Source: Chara braunii (taxonomy: Eukaryota; Streptophyta; Charophyceae; Charales; Characeae). From it: a stretch of DNA of 43,519 nucleotides. Location of the stretch: positions 313,094-356,612 of the forward strand of contig BFEA01000178.1 in NCBI GenBank assembly GCA_003427395.1. The letters are read 5' to 3'. Position numbers and translations under genes: made by a program. Shown one piece after another: positions 11,893-22,184 of this stretch (positions are counted from its first letter, which is position 1; every line of letters begins with the position of its first letter). The notes under the pieces were generated by a model. That model ran no database searches. It saw only the letters and a list, made by a program, of their open reading frames with translations, and was not told where the DNA came from.

Positions 11893-12449
11893 TATCTTGG
11901 TCCGTATTTTGCAAAACGAAACAAAAATTACAAAATGTAAAAGAGAGATGAAAAAAAATAAAAAATTTGAAGAGAAATGTGTGTGCACAGTATCTTTCTC
12001 CAGGGCAGTGTATCGGGAAGACTGTTGATCTTAGGCATTGTTTCGTGACAAAACACTGTGAGAGAACAAAACAATACAAAATTGAATGAAAAAGAATAAA
12101 GCCAAACAAAATCTGCATGCTGCAGGCAAAACAAAGGTGTGGCCATTTTCAGTTTTTTCAACCTTTGACCTGAGAGTCTGTGAGCGGTTGTGTGTAATCT
12201 GCTGTTGGCATTTGTGGAATTGTTAGAGCTTGATTTTCCGTCAGGGCTTTGTTTGGCCGAGGCAGAGTGTTGTTGCGCCTCTTTTCCTTTTTTATCTTTT
12301 TCTATTTGCGTGCAGGCATTGTCTCCACCGCCTGCACTGCAGAAGCTAAGCTATTCCATGTTGATAGGTGTCAATTTATAAGAGGAGAAGACTTGGAGTG
12401 AGGGAATACGGGAGTCTCAGAAGTGATGTGGACAATATTACGGTTTTGT

Positions 12450-12493
12450 CTCCTCCTCCTCTTCCTCCTCTTCCTCCTCCTCCTCCTCCTCCT

Positions 12494-12545
<52 letters not shown>

Positions 12546-12640
12546 ATCATCATCATCATCATCATCACCTTCTTCCTCTTCTTTGTCTTCTTCTTCTCCT
12601 TGTTCTTCATCTCCATCATCATCATCGCCATCATCATTAC
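12450..12640. repeat. Compound trinucleotide microsatellite
   Basis: TCC repeats (to about 12494) pass into TAC repeats (about 12495-12545), then ATC repeats and degenerate TTC/ATC to about 12640. It lies 3' of the Roco ORF. The poly-Leu, poly-Tyr and poly-His frames over it are artefacts of the repeat. Confidence 0.95.
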
Positions 12641-12904
12641 CTTCTTCCCCCCATCATCCCTCATAGATATAGAGCAGGGAGACATACTTTTGTGCGTGTA
12701 ATTCCTCCCCGCATCTGATTTTATGTGTGCATCATAGGTCATAAATGCTGTGTGTCCACACGCTTCTGTGAGCGTGGCATGCTTATAAGAGTCTTCCATG
12801 CGTATTGTCACACTCTACGCTGACAGGATTTGACCCTTGTTTTTTTGAACCAACTCTGTAAGGGAGGTGGTCATGCATGTATGCAATCTTTTTGGATGGA
12901 ACCG

Positions 12905-15900
12905 TCATGACGCACAAACAAACCAAGACTCTGAGGCAAACAGCAAGCACTGTACCTGCAAACGATGGAAGAAACCAGCTGGCAACAAAGTCGTCTCCTT
13001 ATCCATGCACTCAATGCGGAAGCCAAAACAGCAGCATGCTTCTGTACGAGGCAGCTCCCACCTAAAGTCCCCATCATTCCTTCTGCCCCGAAGGCAAGCT
13101 GGTATCATCACGTCATGCATGTCATTCGTCTCGTAGCCGATCTCCATCCTCACCATTAGTTTCACCAAATCCTGGGCGTGAACATGACAGTTCTCTGAGA
13201 GAGAGCGCCTCAATATGCTTTCCAGAAGTGTCAGGCTTGCAATACCATTGCGCACTCCTGACTCGTGGAAAGCTGCTGGGATCAACTGCCCCACAACTGT
13301 GCAGCAGAACCACTGTGGGTTGACGATCACGAATGGCAGTGGCTCGAAGGAGATAACCTCACCAACATCATGAAGGTAGCGAGCTGCAAGGTTGCTCAAT
13401 CCTGTTCGCATGCTCAAAACAGCTCGCTGTGATCCAGCTGGGCTATGGAGTTCATTTGAGTCACAAGGCAGATCCTTGGAATCGCCTGAGAGCTTCTCGT
13501 CCAAAGGTTCTGTGGAAGAAAATGCAACTTGGTTGCACAGCCTGTCGAAGTCCGCCCTGGAAACAAGTGGTTTATTTTCTGGCAAGCACACAATTGTTGA
13601 GAAAATTTGCTCCATGACAAGCATGACTTCGAATTTTTCCAAGATTTGACCTGCTCGACAGAAAAGGTGATCACGCACCTTTCTGGAGTCTTCCCTCGTC
13701 TGTGCATCAATAATGAAAACCTTCTCCTCAATGTCCAAAATATTTTTAAATCTCAAGCATGCCCACTCCCGCAGCTCATCAGCTTGATGCTCAAAAGTGC
13801 ATGATGCCGGGGTCGGATGATGAGGATTAAAGACAAGAGTCACCGAAGGTTTACAGTTTGAGGCAGAGTTTGCAGCAATGAATTTCAGCCAGTATCCCAA
13901 GCTTATCTTCAATTCACCGGTTGATCTCCACACAGGTGAGCCATGGTCACACCCTGTGCTTGGACTCACAGGATTACAGACCAGCACAAACATGGGTGGA
14001 ATTGACATATCGTTGCCAAGAGATGGCATGAAAAGGTCATGAATGGTGTGGTATTCGTGTTGTCCTCCCAAGTCCCACAACTGGATTTTGGTCTCCATAC
14101 CTTTTTGATACATACGGCGAATCTCAATTCCTCTTGTTCGACAGTCACCAGGAGACTGTATCCAGGCTGATATCCAGGCTGATATCCAGGCTGATATCCA
14201 GGCTGATATCCAGGCTGATACTTTGCTGATCACCATTTCCAGTGTGTTCAAACACATAGAGTTCTTGAGCGTTGTCTTACCGACCAAGGGATCACCAGCC
14301 AAGAAGCATCTCATGTGACGACCTGAAGTATATTCTGCTGTGCCTGCAGCTTTCAGCACAGATCGCTCCCAATAGTTCCTCTTCAGTTTCTGGTCTATCA
14401 TTCTTTTGTTCTCCTGTCCAAGAGGAACATCGAGAACCTTGAGAGCCCGATTCTGGTCTAGAATATCAAGTAGATGCGTTATCTGGCTTTCACTAAGGTT
14501 GAGGGACAAGACTCGTTCACGAAAGAACAGGTTTCTGTCAACCGTTAAGGTGAGTTCTTCCAAACACCTGTTTTGTTTCAACCCTTCACAAATCATCAGT
14601 ATCCGCTCATGGAGAAAATCAGATAGCCTCTCAGGGCGAGACCAAAAAGTCTGGAATTGGGGTCCATATATACATACCTTGAGCTTCCTCAGACATCTGT
14701 TTGATGCAATCACCTTTGCAAGATGCTGAGCCCAATTTTCTAGCCAAATCCCGTCAACAGAAATCCATAGTTCAGGGTTTTCTATCTCAATACAGTTGAG
14801 TAGGCCCAGATCTCTTGAAATGTCCACTATGGTCCCTCCATCAACCCAAAATTCATCTCCAAGTGTAAATGTCAATGGAGCAGCATATTTGAGTCTCATC
14901 AACTCAACAAATGCCAGGCTATCAATGCTATATTTCTTCCACAGAAAGAGTGTTGGCAGTGTGCATCCCATAAGCTTCAGAACCATTGGTAATGAATTGC
15001 CTAGCCAAGGCCATATGGCCTGAATTGTTGTGTCCGTCTCAAGGTCAATGTCGTTTACAAATGCATTTGTTAATTGCAAATTTGCAGATGTATTAGCTAG
15101 TACTTGGCCACAACGAGCTTTGGAGTTGAGATCGAGGGCTTCATTTAGCACTTCTAAAACGTGCCGAGTCACATCAACGGACCAATCACAAGGCACCCAC
15201 AATACCACCTCTGTTACGAGTCCATCAGACCTAACTAACCGAACAGCAGGTTCATTGTGGCTGTCGAGACAGACTCCCAATGGCTGCCCATAGCGGAGTC
15301 CTTTTAGAAGCCCAAAGATTTCTTTCACAAACGAGCTTTGTCGTACGTGTAACGTCAGTTCCACCACACCTGTGTCTGATCCAACGAACTGTTGAAGAGT
15401 CTGACTCCAATTATATATTCCTTCACTAGAATTCCAGGACAAACAGAGCTTGTGTAATTGGCTCTTTCCCTGTCTTGACCTTCGAGACGGTGAGGGCTCT
15501 CTTGCCTCATCCTGATTTTTCAGTCCCTGCGATGCCGTTGCTGCAAGCTGTTCACCAGTTAAGGGAGTGCTTTGCCCAGGATCCTCTTTCAAGTCACTCG
15601 AAACCATCAATCTGTTTGCTAATTCAGTCAGAAACAACGACGGCCCAACTCCTCCAGATAACATATTAAAATGACATACGTCTGAGATTCTGCTCGCTGC
15701 CACCGCAGCTGCAAGTTCACCTGCATCTACCCAATCTACATCCCCCAAGTCAACTCGCAAGCAATGCAATGGCGGGCTGTAGTTCAGCAGGTCTACAAGT
15801 GGAATAGTTGTATCCCTGTCGCAATCTCGAAGCCATAATGATTTCTTCGAACTTTCCAAATCTTCAAGGGTGCGACAAACCCATTCCATCGCATTAGGTT

Positions 15901-16483
15901 GACACCATGCAGAAGCAATCTTGTCGAGTCTCTGGTTACTGCAAATGACAAATTCTCGGAACGGCAGAAGGTATGTCCTGTGAAAGAGAAAGATTTTGTT
16001 CAAGATGCTCATACCCACAGGAATCATTCTCTTTGCATCTATCAAGCTGGAACCACACGACAGAGATAGTGGACCATCTCCGTCGTGAAACTCGTCGAGT
16101 GCAATAGTGAGTCCTGATGCACGATGTAGAGTAAAAGTTCTATGCGCTATCTCTTTGCAGAAACCACTCAGAATGAATGGGTCCAATTCCAGAAGCTTGT
16201 CCGGTGGGGGCATAGTACTCGAATCCCCATATATCGACCGCCATGTAGATACAAAGAATGAAGGCGTCCAACGAGCACAGTCCTGCCCGTGAAATGAAAC
16301 TTTATCAATATTGCCATTTGGAGGAAACCCAAACAAGTATTTTTCATCTTTTGCAGACCTTTGGTCCCAAAATTTGAAGGCGAATATTGGTCCCATAACA
16401 GCGTCATTTGCAGATATTGGTCCCATAACAGTGTCATTTGCAGACCTTTTAAACCAAAATGTGTAGGGGGACATTGGTCCCAT
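12905..16483 (-). CDS. Roco family protein (LRR-Roc-COR, TORNADO1-like)
   Basis: This is an uninterrupted 1192-codon ORF. Roco proteins are large GTPases whose Ras-like Roc domain is followed by the COR dimerisation domain; plant TORNADO1 is the LRR-Roc-COR member, linked to patterning and auxin transport. Visible here: degenerate LRR-like repeats at about residues 590-710 (NRCLRKLKV, NRCLEELTL, NRALKVLDV); P-loop GDPLVGKT at 730-737; a five-fold SAWI tetrapeptide insert at about 755-775; the Switch I-side RTRGIEI; G3 motif DLGGQ at 804-808; a degenerate G4 (no NKxD or THxD seen); and COR with NPQWF at 1055-1059. No kinase domain is seen. The annotated Met lies in a DNA repeat; Met91 (16213) is an alternative start, and an upstream exon is possible. 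COR coding seems to end at Gln1176, where CAG|GTACAG resembles a splice donor, so the last 16 residues are probably intronic and a 3' exon is missing from view. Family assignment is firm; orthology to TORNADO1 is inference. Confidence 0.85.
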   Translation of the reverse strand: MGPMSPYTFWFKRSANDTVMGPISANDAVMGPIFAFKFWDQRSAKDEKYLFGFPPNGNIDKVSFHGQDCARWTPSFFVSTWRSIYGDSSTMPPPDKLLELDPFILSGFCKEIAHRTFTLHRASGLTIALDEFHDGDGPLSLSCGSSLIDAKRMIPVGMSILNKIFLFHRTYLLPFREFVICSNQRLDKIASAWCQPNAMEWVCRTLEDLESSKKSLWLRDCDRDTTIPLVDLLNYSPPLHCLRVDLGDVDWVDAGELAAAVAASRISDVCHFNMLSGGVGPSLFLTELANRLMVSSDLKEDPGQSTPLTGEQLAATASQGLKNQDEAREPSPSRRSRQGKSQLHKLCLSWNSSEGIYNWSQTLQQFVGSDTGVVELTLHVRQSSFVKEIFGLLKGLRYGQPLGVCLDSHNEPAVRLVRSDGLVTEVVLWVPCDWSVDVTRHVLEVLNEALDLNSKARCGQVLANTSANLQLTNAFVNDIDLETDTTIQAIWPWLGNSLPMVLKLMGCTLPTLFLWKKYSIDSLAFVELMRLKYAAPLTFTLGDEFWVDGGTIVDISRDLGLLNCIEIENPELWISVDGIWLENWAQHLAKVIASNRCLRKLKVCIYGPQFQTFWSRPERLSDFLHERILMICEGLKQNRCLEELTLTVDRNLFFRERVLSLNLSESQITHLLDILDQNRALKVLDVPLGQENKRMIDQKLKRNYWERSVLKAAGTAEYTSGRHMRCFLAGDPLVGKTTLKNSMCLNTLEMVISKVSAWISAWISAWISAWISAWIQSPGDCRTRGIEIRRMYQKGMETKIQLWDLGGQHEYHTIHDLFMPSLGNDMSIPPMFVLVCNPVSPSTGCDHGSPVWRSTGELKISLGYWLKFIAANSASNCKPSVTLVFNPHHPTPASCTFEHQADELREWACLRFKNILDIEEKVFIIDAQTREDSRKVRDHLFCRAGQILEKFEVMLVMEQIFSTIVCLPENKPLVSRADFDRLCNQVAFSSTEPLDEKLSGDSKDLPCDSNELHSPAGSQRAVLSMRTGLSNLAARYLHDVGEVISFEPLPFVIVNPQWFCCTVVGQLIPAAFHESGVRNGIASLTLLESILRRSLSENCHVHAQDLVKLMVRMEIGYETNDMHDVMIPACLRGRRNDGDFRWELPRTEACCCFGFRIECMDKETTLLPAGFFHRLQVQCLLFASESWFVCAS
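14160..14219 (-). repeat. In-frame 12-bp minisatellite in the Roc domain
   Basis: Five perfect copies of ATCCAGGCTGAT (plus strand) encode five SAWI tetrapeptides between the P-loop and the RTRGIEI segment of the Roc GTPase, that is, in or just before Switch I. The 12-bp period preserves the reading frame whatever the copy number, so length variation would be tolerated by the frame. Confidence 0.95.
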
Positions 16484-16500
16484 AACAGCGTCCGTTTTAG
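16354..16500. repeat. ~30-bp tandem repeat over the Roco ORF start
   Basis: TTGGTCCCATAACAGCGTC-type units recur at about 16359 (degenerate), 16387, 16417 and 16473. They encode the N-terminal NDTVMGP/NDAVMGP repeats of the long ORF. Because the repeat makes Met codons by itself, the true N-terminus is uncertain. Confidence 0.8.
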
Positions 16501-17439
16501 AATCTCGGTAGGAAACCGCTTATCCCACACGGGGCTTTCTTGAGGCATACAGACTGTTTGCAGGCCTTCGAAGGTCAGCACTCTTGTGCTGTTTGATGGT
16601 GCTGTTGATGCATTGATTCGTAGCAGCCTTAAACAACCAGTACCTCCGAGACTCTTTAATCCAATGCTCAATTTTGCCCGACCCAAAATACCGGGTGCTG
16701 TCAGCCTTCTTGTTCCTGTAGCTCAAGCCTTTATGCGGCACCGTGTTAATCGGCCCATGCATGCCGGTAGATGGGCAAGGTTCTGGTCGATTACAGCACA
16801 CACTTAACTGTCTGTCAACGTGACCTCTTGCCTCTCCAAGTTCTGTTACTGTTGCTCATCTGAATCATCGATACATCTGCGTTACACATGACAATCGCAT
16901 CCACAATCAACAATTTGTGGTTCGAGGACTGCAAAAGCTTTTGGAAACAGAGAGTGTCTGACTTGCAGAAGAGCTTCCCAGACTCTTGACCATGAGGAGT
17001 GGAACATATTCATATTGACACACAAAAAAAGGAGGGAGCCATGGTTGTGAATCCTGCAGACCAACAACCATCAAGCTGAACGAATGAGGAACATTTATGT
17101 TTACTGCATTCTACTGGTGAAACAGATGTGGCCATTTTTTCCTTTTTTTCACCCTTGACTAGACCTGCTCAATTTGTTTTTGGTTTCACCCACCCTCGCC
17201 CAAACATTTTGTTTTCTGCCTCTGGCCAACCCCACCAGCCCAAAATTGATTTCGAAATTTTGATCCCCCCCCCCCCCCCCCCCCCCCCCCGCCCACCCGA
17301 AAACACCATCTCCCAGACCCGCCCACACCAGTGAGAACATCATTGTCCCCCCACACCCGGGACCTAATGATTGAACAAACTCGAAATTTGGAGCAAATCC
17401 CGTTACCGGCTGTGGCTAAATCCCACTCCCTCTTCTTTT
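16501..17439. other. Intergenic sequence upstream of the Roco ORF
   Basis: I see no gene. A ~60-bp stretch at about 17106-17165 resembles 12115-12175 on the other side of the Roco ORF (shared TGTGGCCATTTT and a TTTTTTCA(C/A)CC(T)TTGAC end). A run of 26 C lies at 17265-17290 and would be recombination-prone. Confidence 0.5.
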
Positions 17440-18179
17440 AAAGGAAGAGGGGGCCCTCCTTTTTTCCTGCGGCTCTTCTTTAGGAGCTTTGTTTTCCTAT
17501 CTCTCAGGCTCTGTGCAGCAGGACCCAGACTTTTTTGTATTGGGAGGGGGGGGGGGAGCAGAGGGAGGGGGGGAGGTTGCATATTTTCCGACTGGCCCTG
17601 GGTCACCCACCAATCGGGTGACCCAGACCAAATCTTCACCCGCCGGTCACCCAGAAACGCTGGCTACTACACTTCCCCTTGGCCCACCCAAGCGGGCTTA
17701 GGTAGACCCAGACCAGACCCCATCACCTTGTGGGCCAGGTGGGTGCAGGCAGGTGTGGCTCTGGGCACCCGGTGCCTACCTCTGTGGTGAAACTCTGTTC
17801 TACCACCTTAAAGGAAGAGGGGGCCCTCCTTTTTTCCTTCGGCTCTTCTTTAGGAGCTTTGTTTTCCTGTCTCTCAGGCTCTGTGCAGCAGGACCCAGAC
17901 TTTTTTTTATTGGGAGGGGCGGGGGGAGCAGAGGGAGGGGGGGAGGTCGCATATTTTCCGACTTACCCTGGGTCACCCACCAATCGGGTGACCCAGACCA
18001 AATCTTCACCTGCCGGTCACCCACAAACGCTGGCTACTACACTTCCCCTTGGCCCACCCAAGCGGGCTTAGGTAGACCCAGACCAGACCCCATCACCTTG
18101 TGGGCCAGGTCGGTGCAGGCAGGTGTGACTCTGGGCACCCGGTGCCTACCTCTGTGGTGAAACTCTGGTCTACCACCTT
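17440..18179. repeat. 370-bp tandem dimer with long G-runs
   Basis: The unit 17440-17809 is repeated at 17810-18179 with only a few differences, so the duplication is recent. Each unit holds a dense G cluster (about 17540-17575 and 17910-17945) with at least four G-runs that could form a quadruplex, and a short inverted pair, GGGTCACCC/GGGTGACCC. ORFs across the dimer are repetitive and lack domains. Confidence 0.9.
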
Positions 18180-18264
18180 AGGAGTTGTCCAACTCAATAA
18201 TGACTAAGCTCTTTCCATTTATCTGTATAATTTACAGATCAAGACAAATCATCTGGTTAAGTGG

Positions 18265-19230
18265 GACTGCAATCAGACTTGTCTTCTTGACACTCAGCAT
18301 GTGCACAAACAGATGACGATCACACTGGCGACTCAGCGCCCACACAAAGTTCAGAGATAACGAGGACAAGAACACAGTTCAGATTCAAACTCGTCACGGA
18401 CGGCTATGGCGCACGTGCGCCAGTCTCAAATACACCCCGATCAACTGTATTCCCGGCAACTTATTCGCACACACACAACTCTCGATCTCCCTGGATGTTC
18501 CACACACATAGACACAACACACTTATACGCACACCCACACACACACTAACTACACTAACTAGCAGCTATGGCTGCCGTCTACCTCCATACACCAACCCAA
18601 GCGGCTATGGCCGCGTCTTCCTCCTCTTAGCCCACTTCTCCTACGGGCACCTGCAGACCTCCGTAGCACAAGACGCTCACGGCTCACAGGCAGAATGAAT
18701 GAATGACTTGACGCTGCCAATTTATTTATACTTTGGATGGTCGTAGGTCTGCCCCTTGACCTTGGGCCCGGGGTGCACACAGTCCCACATGGTACTTGCT
18801 GACTTGACAAAGTGCACCCGGGACTGGGTACCGCTGACTAGGCTAGGTACGACTAGGACTGCCCTTTGCTGACTGTGCTAGGACTGCCCTCTGCTGACTC
18901 AGACGCGGGCTGACTCTAGGACTCTACGAAAGGCCACTTCCGGATCTTCCAGAAGACTGTGGACTTGACCCCTCGGTACTGTAGCAGCTACGACCTTGAC
19001 CTTTTGACGCTGTGGCAGGTACGACTCCTACCACTGCTAAGACTTCTATTCTACGGACCTACGGCTCAAGACCCGACGACCACGCTATCTACAGCAAGCA
19101 AACAGACGACTTTCAAGACAAAGGTCGCGGGTTCAAACACACACGGGTTAACTGGTACTGTACATGGGTGAGGGCGAGGTCTAGGGATCGAGCCCTGGGA
19201 ACTGCATCTGCTACTGTAAAGGTGAAAACC
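18265..19230 (-). repeat. 3' LTR of the gypsy element
   Basis: This block lies just past the polyprotein stop and is homologous to the lone LTR at 8062-9003. It ends near a GATCGAGCCCTGG motif; read on the minus strand this resembles a tRNA T-arm (B-box) sequence, and the motif is kept in both LTR copies. A purine-rich minus-strand stretch at 19231-19244 (CGGCGGGAGTGAAA) is a candidate polypurine tract. Exact ends are uncertain by about 20-40 bp. Confidence 0.65.
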
Positions 19231-19274
19231 GTTTCACTCCCGCCGACCTAAATTCGAGGTCCTCCGAGAATACT

Positions 19275-19700
19275 TCAATGCAAGGCAGGACCTTTACCTT
19301 TCCTTTGTTTGTCGTAGGCGTGTACTATGTGGGGAGCGGTCTCTAGAAGCTCTGTTCTTGTAAACCAGCGGTCGTCCTCGTGTTCCTGATAAGCGAATCT
19401 GACTTTGTACCTCCGGTTCTGAACACATCCTCTTCCACAATGCGGTCTATATCATATATGCCATCCATGTCTGGCGGAATCATTGACCGACGCGACGGGA
19501 ATTGCTGACTGGTGACGCAAGGCAGCAACTTTGATGCATGGAAGACTGGGTATGTGTGGAGGTGTGCCGGTATCTCAATGGTGTAAGAAGGTCCATCCTC
19601 TCCGCCTTTTACTTCTAGGACAGGCCACAGTCCCCTGTACGCGGGTAACAGCTTTTGTGAGATGTTCTCTTATGGGGCGAACTCCTTAGACTTGACCTAG
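19275..19700 (-). pseudogene. Gypsy polyprotein C-terminus with split chromodomain
   Basis: After the integrase, the minus strand reads KLLPAYRGLWPVLEV and HLHTYPVFHASKLLP, the usual segment before a chromodomain. Then comes YDIDRIVEEDVF (about 19430-19465), a one-base shift near 19412, and YKVRF with EDDRWFT in another frame. Together these match the start and the aromatic-cage part of a chromodomain, which in chromoviruses guides integration to marked chromatin. Two in-frame stops precede it (after GDLV and after KEFAP). Confidence 0.75.
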
Positions 19701-20613
19701 ACTAAATCTCCTACCTGTAACTGCGATGGGCGGCGATGCTTATTAGCTTGTTCTATCATTTTGTGTTGCGCTTCTCTCATATTCTCAATCACTCTTGCAA
19801 TTTCCCTCTCATGCTGCAGCGCAAACTCTCTAGTTCCGCGTGGCAGTCTCTGTATCTGGTCACAATTAAGTCCTTCAAACGGCCTTCGTGGTCTAAAGGA
19901 TTTGTGCAACTGCAGGTAGCCAAGTAAACACTATTGTTGTAGGCGCTAGCTACCTTAGGGAGCATCTTATCCCAGTTAATCTGATCAGGCCTAATATACA
20001 TCCTGAGTATCTGCTGCAGGATCTTATTCATTTGCTCGGTCTGACCGTTGGTCTCTGGATAACGACCAGATGATATCAACAACTTTGAGCCATAGACTCT
20101 CATAAGCTCTTGCCAATGCTGACTAGTAAACCGCGTGTCTCTATCACTAAGTATGGACAGAGGAATACCGTGCTCACTTACCTTGGCATCAAAAAACTTC
20201 TCTATAACTAACTCTGTGTATGCCTCAGAGGCCAAAAGAACAAAAACTGCATATTTGCTAAAACTGTCTACTATGACCATGACTTGGCTCTTGCCATGCC
20301 TACTCCTAACCCCAACATCCATGAAGTCAATGGACACAGACTCTCCGGGTCCTGATGGGATAGGCAAGGGTCTGAGGACACCCAATGGGTCTCTCGTCGT
20401 AGTTTTGTTGCACTGGCAGACTTTACAACTGCGGACATACTCTATGCAGTCAGCCTTCATGCCAGGCCATGTGTAGGAACGTGTCAGGTTGGCTAATGTC
20501 TTTTGCCAACCGAAATGCCCTTTTCTATCGTGACATTCCCCTAAGATTAGACTGTGGATTTCTTCGCTGTTGGGAATGCATAGCCGATCTACTACGTCTA
20601 TCTTCTCAAACAA
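19697..20613 (-). pseudogene. Gypsy integrase
   Basis: This segment would insert the element's cDNA into the host genome. The zinc-binding HHCC region is seen as ECHD, KGHFG and SCKVCQ. The catalytic core is seen as IDFMDV (first Asp), SDRDTRF (second Asp) and PETNGQTEQMN (Glu). The DDE residues are present. A frameshift near 19915 moves reading from the frame ending YNNSVYLAT to the one containing LHKSFRPRRPFEGL. An upstream TGA separates it from RNase H at a position before FLFEK. Confidence 0.9.
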
Positions 20614-20616
20614 AAA

Positions 20617-21192
20617 TCAATTAGTGGTGCGGTAATCAGGCTCATTGGCTGGGTCCTGCTTGACTCTCTTCAGGAGGTCACTATAGATAGGGTCCGGCGC
20701 GTATACATCTATGACTTTTTGCTGTAGGTCTGTCCCTATATCCAAATAGTGAACTACAGCTCCAAAGTAGTCAGCTATTCTACTTAGGGCGTCTGCAACC
20801 ACATTATACTTCCCTTTGACTGGTTTGAGCTCGAAGTCAAACTGATCTATCTTTGCGGCCCACCTAGTCAGCTTAGGTGTCATCTTGGCCTGCGTCTTCA
20901 TCCACCTCAATGTCTCCTGGTCTGAATAGACTTTGAAGTGCCTCCCAAGCAAGTAGTGTCTTCAGTGGTCTAATGCTTGCCTTAGAGCATAGAGTTCCCT
21001 CTCATAGGTGAATGTCGCTACCTTCTCTGAAGGCAACCTGGCGGACATGAACTCTACGGGCCTATACCCATGACCATCATCTTGCTGTAAGACAACACCA
21101 ATGCCATACTGACTCGCATCAATGGTAACGACAAAAGGTAAGGACAGATCGACTACCTTGAGGACTGGGTACTCTATCAAGGCCCGCTTCAA
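20617..21192 (-). pseudogene. Gypsy RNase H
   Basis: RNase H removes the RNA strand during reverse transcription. It shows VTIDAS (first Asp), GYRPVEFMSARL, the YERELYA glutamate region, and KVYSDQETLRWM with the later Asp. The tail reads KYNVVADALSR. An in-frame TGA after ALDH, before RHYLLGR, sits where this family has Trp. Confidence 0.9.
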
Positions 21193-21222
21193 CTTCTTCA
21201 GGGCCAGTGTACAGTCTTGGTC

Positions 21223-22182
21223 TCACTTCCAGATTGCCTCCTTCTTTAGCAGTCTGCGAAGGCGAGCAGCGATTGCAAAGAAGTTCCTCACGAACTTTCT
21301 GTAATAATCAGCCAGTCCTAAGAACGGCCTCAACTTTGTGAGTGTACGAGGAGTTGGCCAGTCTCTGATCGCTGTGATTTTGCTATCCTCAGGTTTTATG
21401 TCGTCTCCATCTAGGATGTGGCCCGAGTACAAAACCTCTGTCTTGGCCCACTCGCACTTCTTTGCATTGATCTTGAAGTTTGCTTGTCGCAACTTTCCCA
21501 AGATCTGCCTCAGATGAGCCTCGTGCTCCTGGAGGGTCTTACTAAAAACTAGAATATCGTCCACGTAAACAACTCCAAAGCTATCTAACCACGACCTGAA
21601 CAAATCGTTCATACAACGCTGAAATGTGGCTGGTGCGTTGGTTAGTCCAAAGGGCATGACTATAAACTCATAGTGCCCGTATCTAGTCCCGAACGCCGTT
21701 TTTTATTGACCATCAGGGTGTACCTCTATCTGGTGGTACCCTGACTTCAAATCTATCTTGGAGAAGTACTTGCAGCCTTGCACCCGATCCAACAGATCAT
21801 CTATACGATGCAATGGTTCTGCATTCTTTACTGTAACGGCATTGAGACCCCTATAGTCAATGCACATTTTAAGCTCTCCCTCTTTCTTGGGGACAAAGAG
21901 AACAGGTGCTCCAAATGGAGATGAACTAGGCCTAATCCAACCCTTCTTGAGGAGCTCGTCTAACTGTCTGCGCAGCTCCTCCAACTCTTTGGGATACATC
22001 TTATACACTGCTCCTTTGGGAGTCTTACCGCAAGACTCTATCTCAATTCGGTGTTGGATAGGACACGAAACTACTCGTGAAGGAGCCTCTGACAGATCTG
22101 CGTACTCTTCCAACAGCTTGGCAATAATGGGGTTAGTGGGTTCCTCTTTCTTAGGCTCAGTAACTGGCCTGGCATAGGCCAC
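21223..22182 (-). pseudogene. Gypsy reverse transcriptase
   Basis: RT motifs in order are [33 protein letters not shown] (catalytic Asp), a stop before KTAFGT, MPFGLTNAPATFQ, VVYVDDILVFSK (YVDD active site), LYSGHIL and FLGLADYYRKFV. The active-site aspartates are intact. The stop at about 21703 and another at the RNase H junction inactivate the frame. Confidence 0.95.
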
Positions 22183-22184
22183 AA

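Noticed and set aside
11284-12118. ORFs of 217-285 codons spanning the gap
   Set aside because: They are open only because N and GA repeats contain no stops; only the nad5 end is real.
12368-12718. ORFs with poly-Leu, poly-Tyr, poly-Ile or poly-His
   Set aside because: They are translations of a compound trinucleotide microsatellite.
17371-18160. Repeated Gly-rich ORFs over the 370-bp dimer
   Set aside because: They follow from the duplicated G-rich DNA, occur in several frames and both strands, and show no domain.
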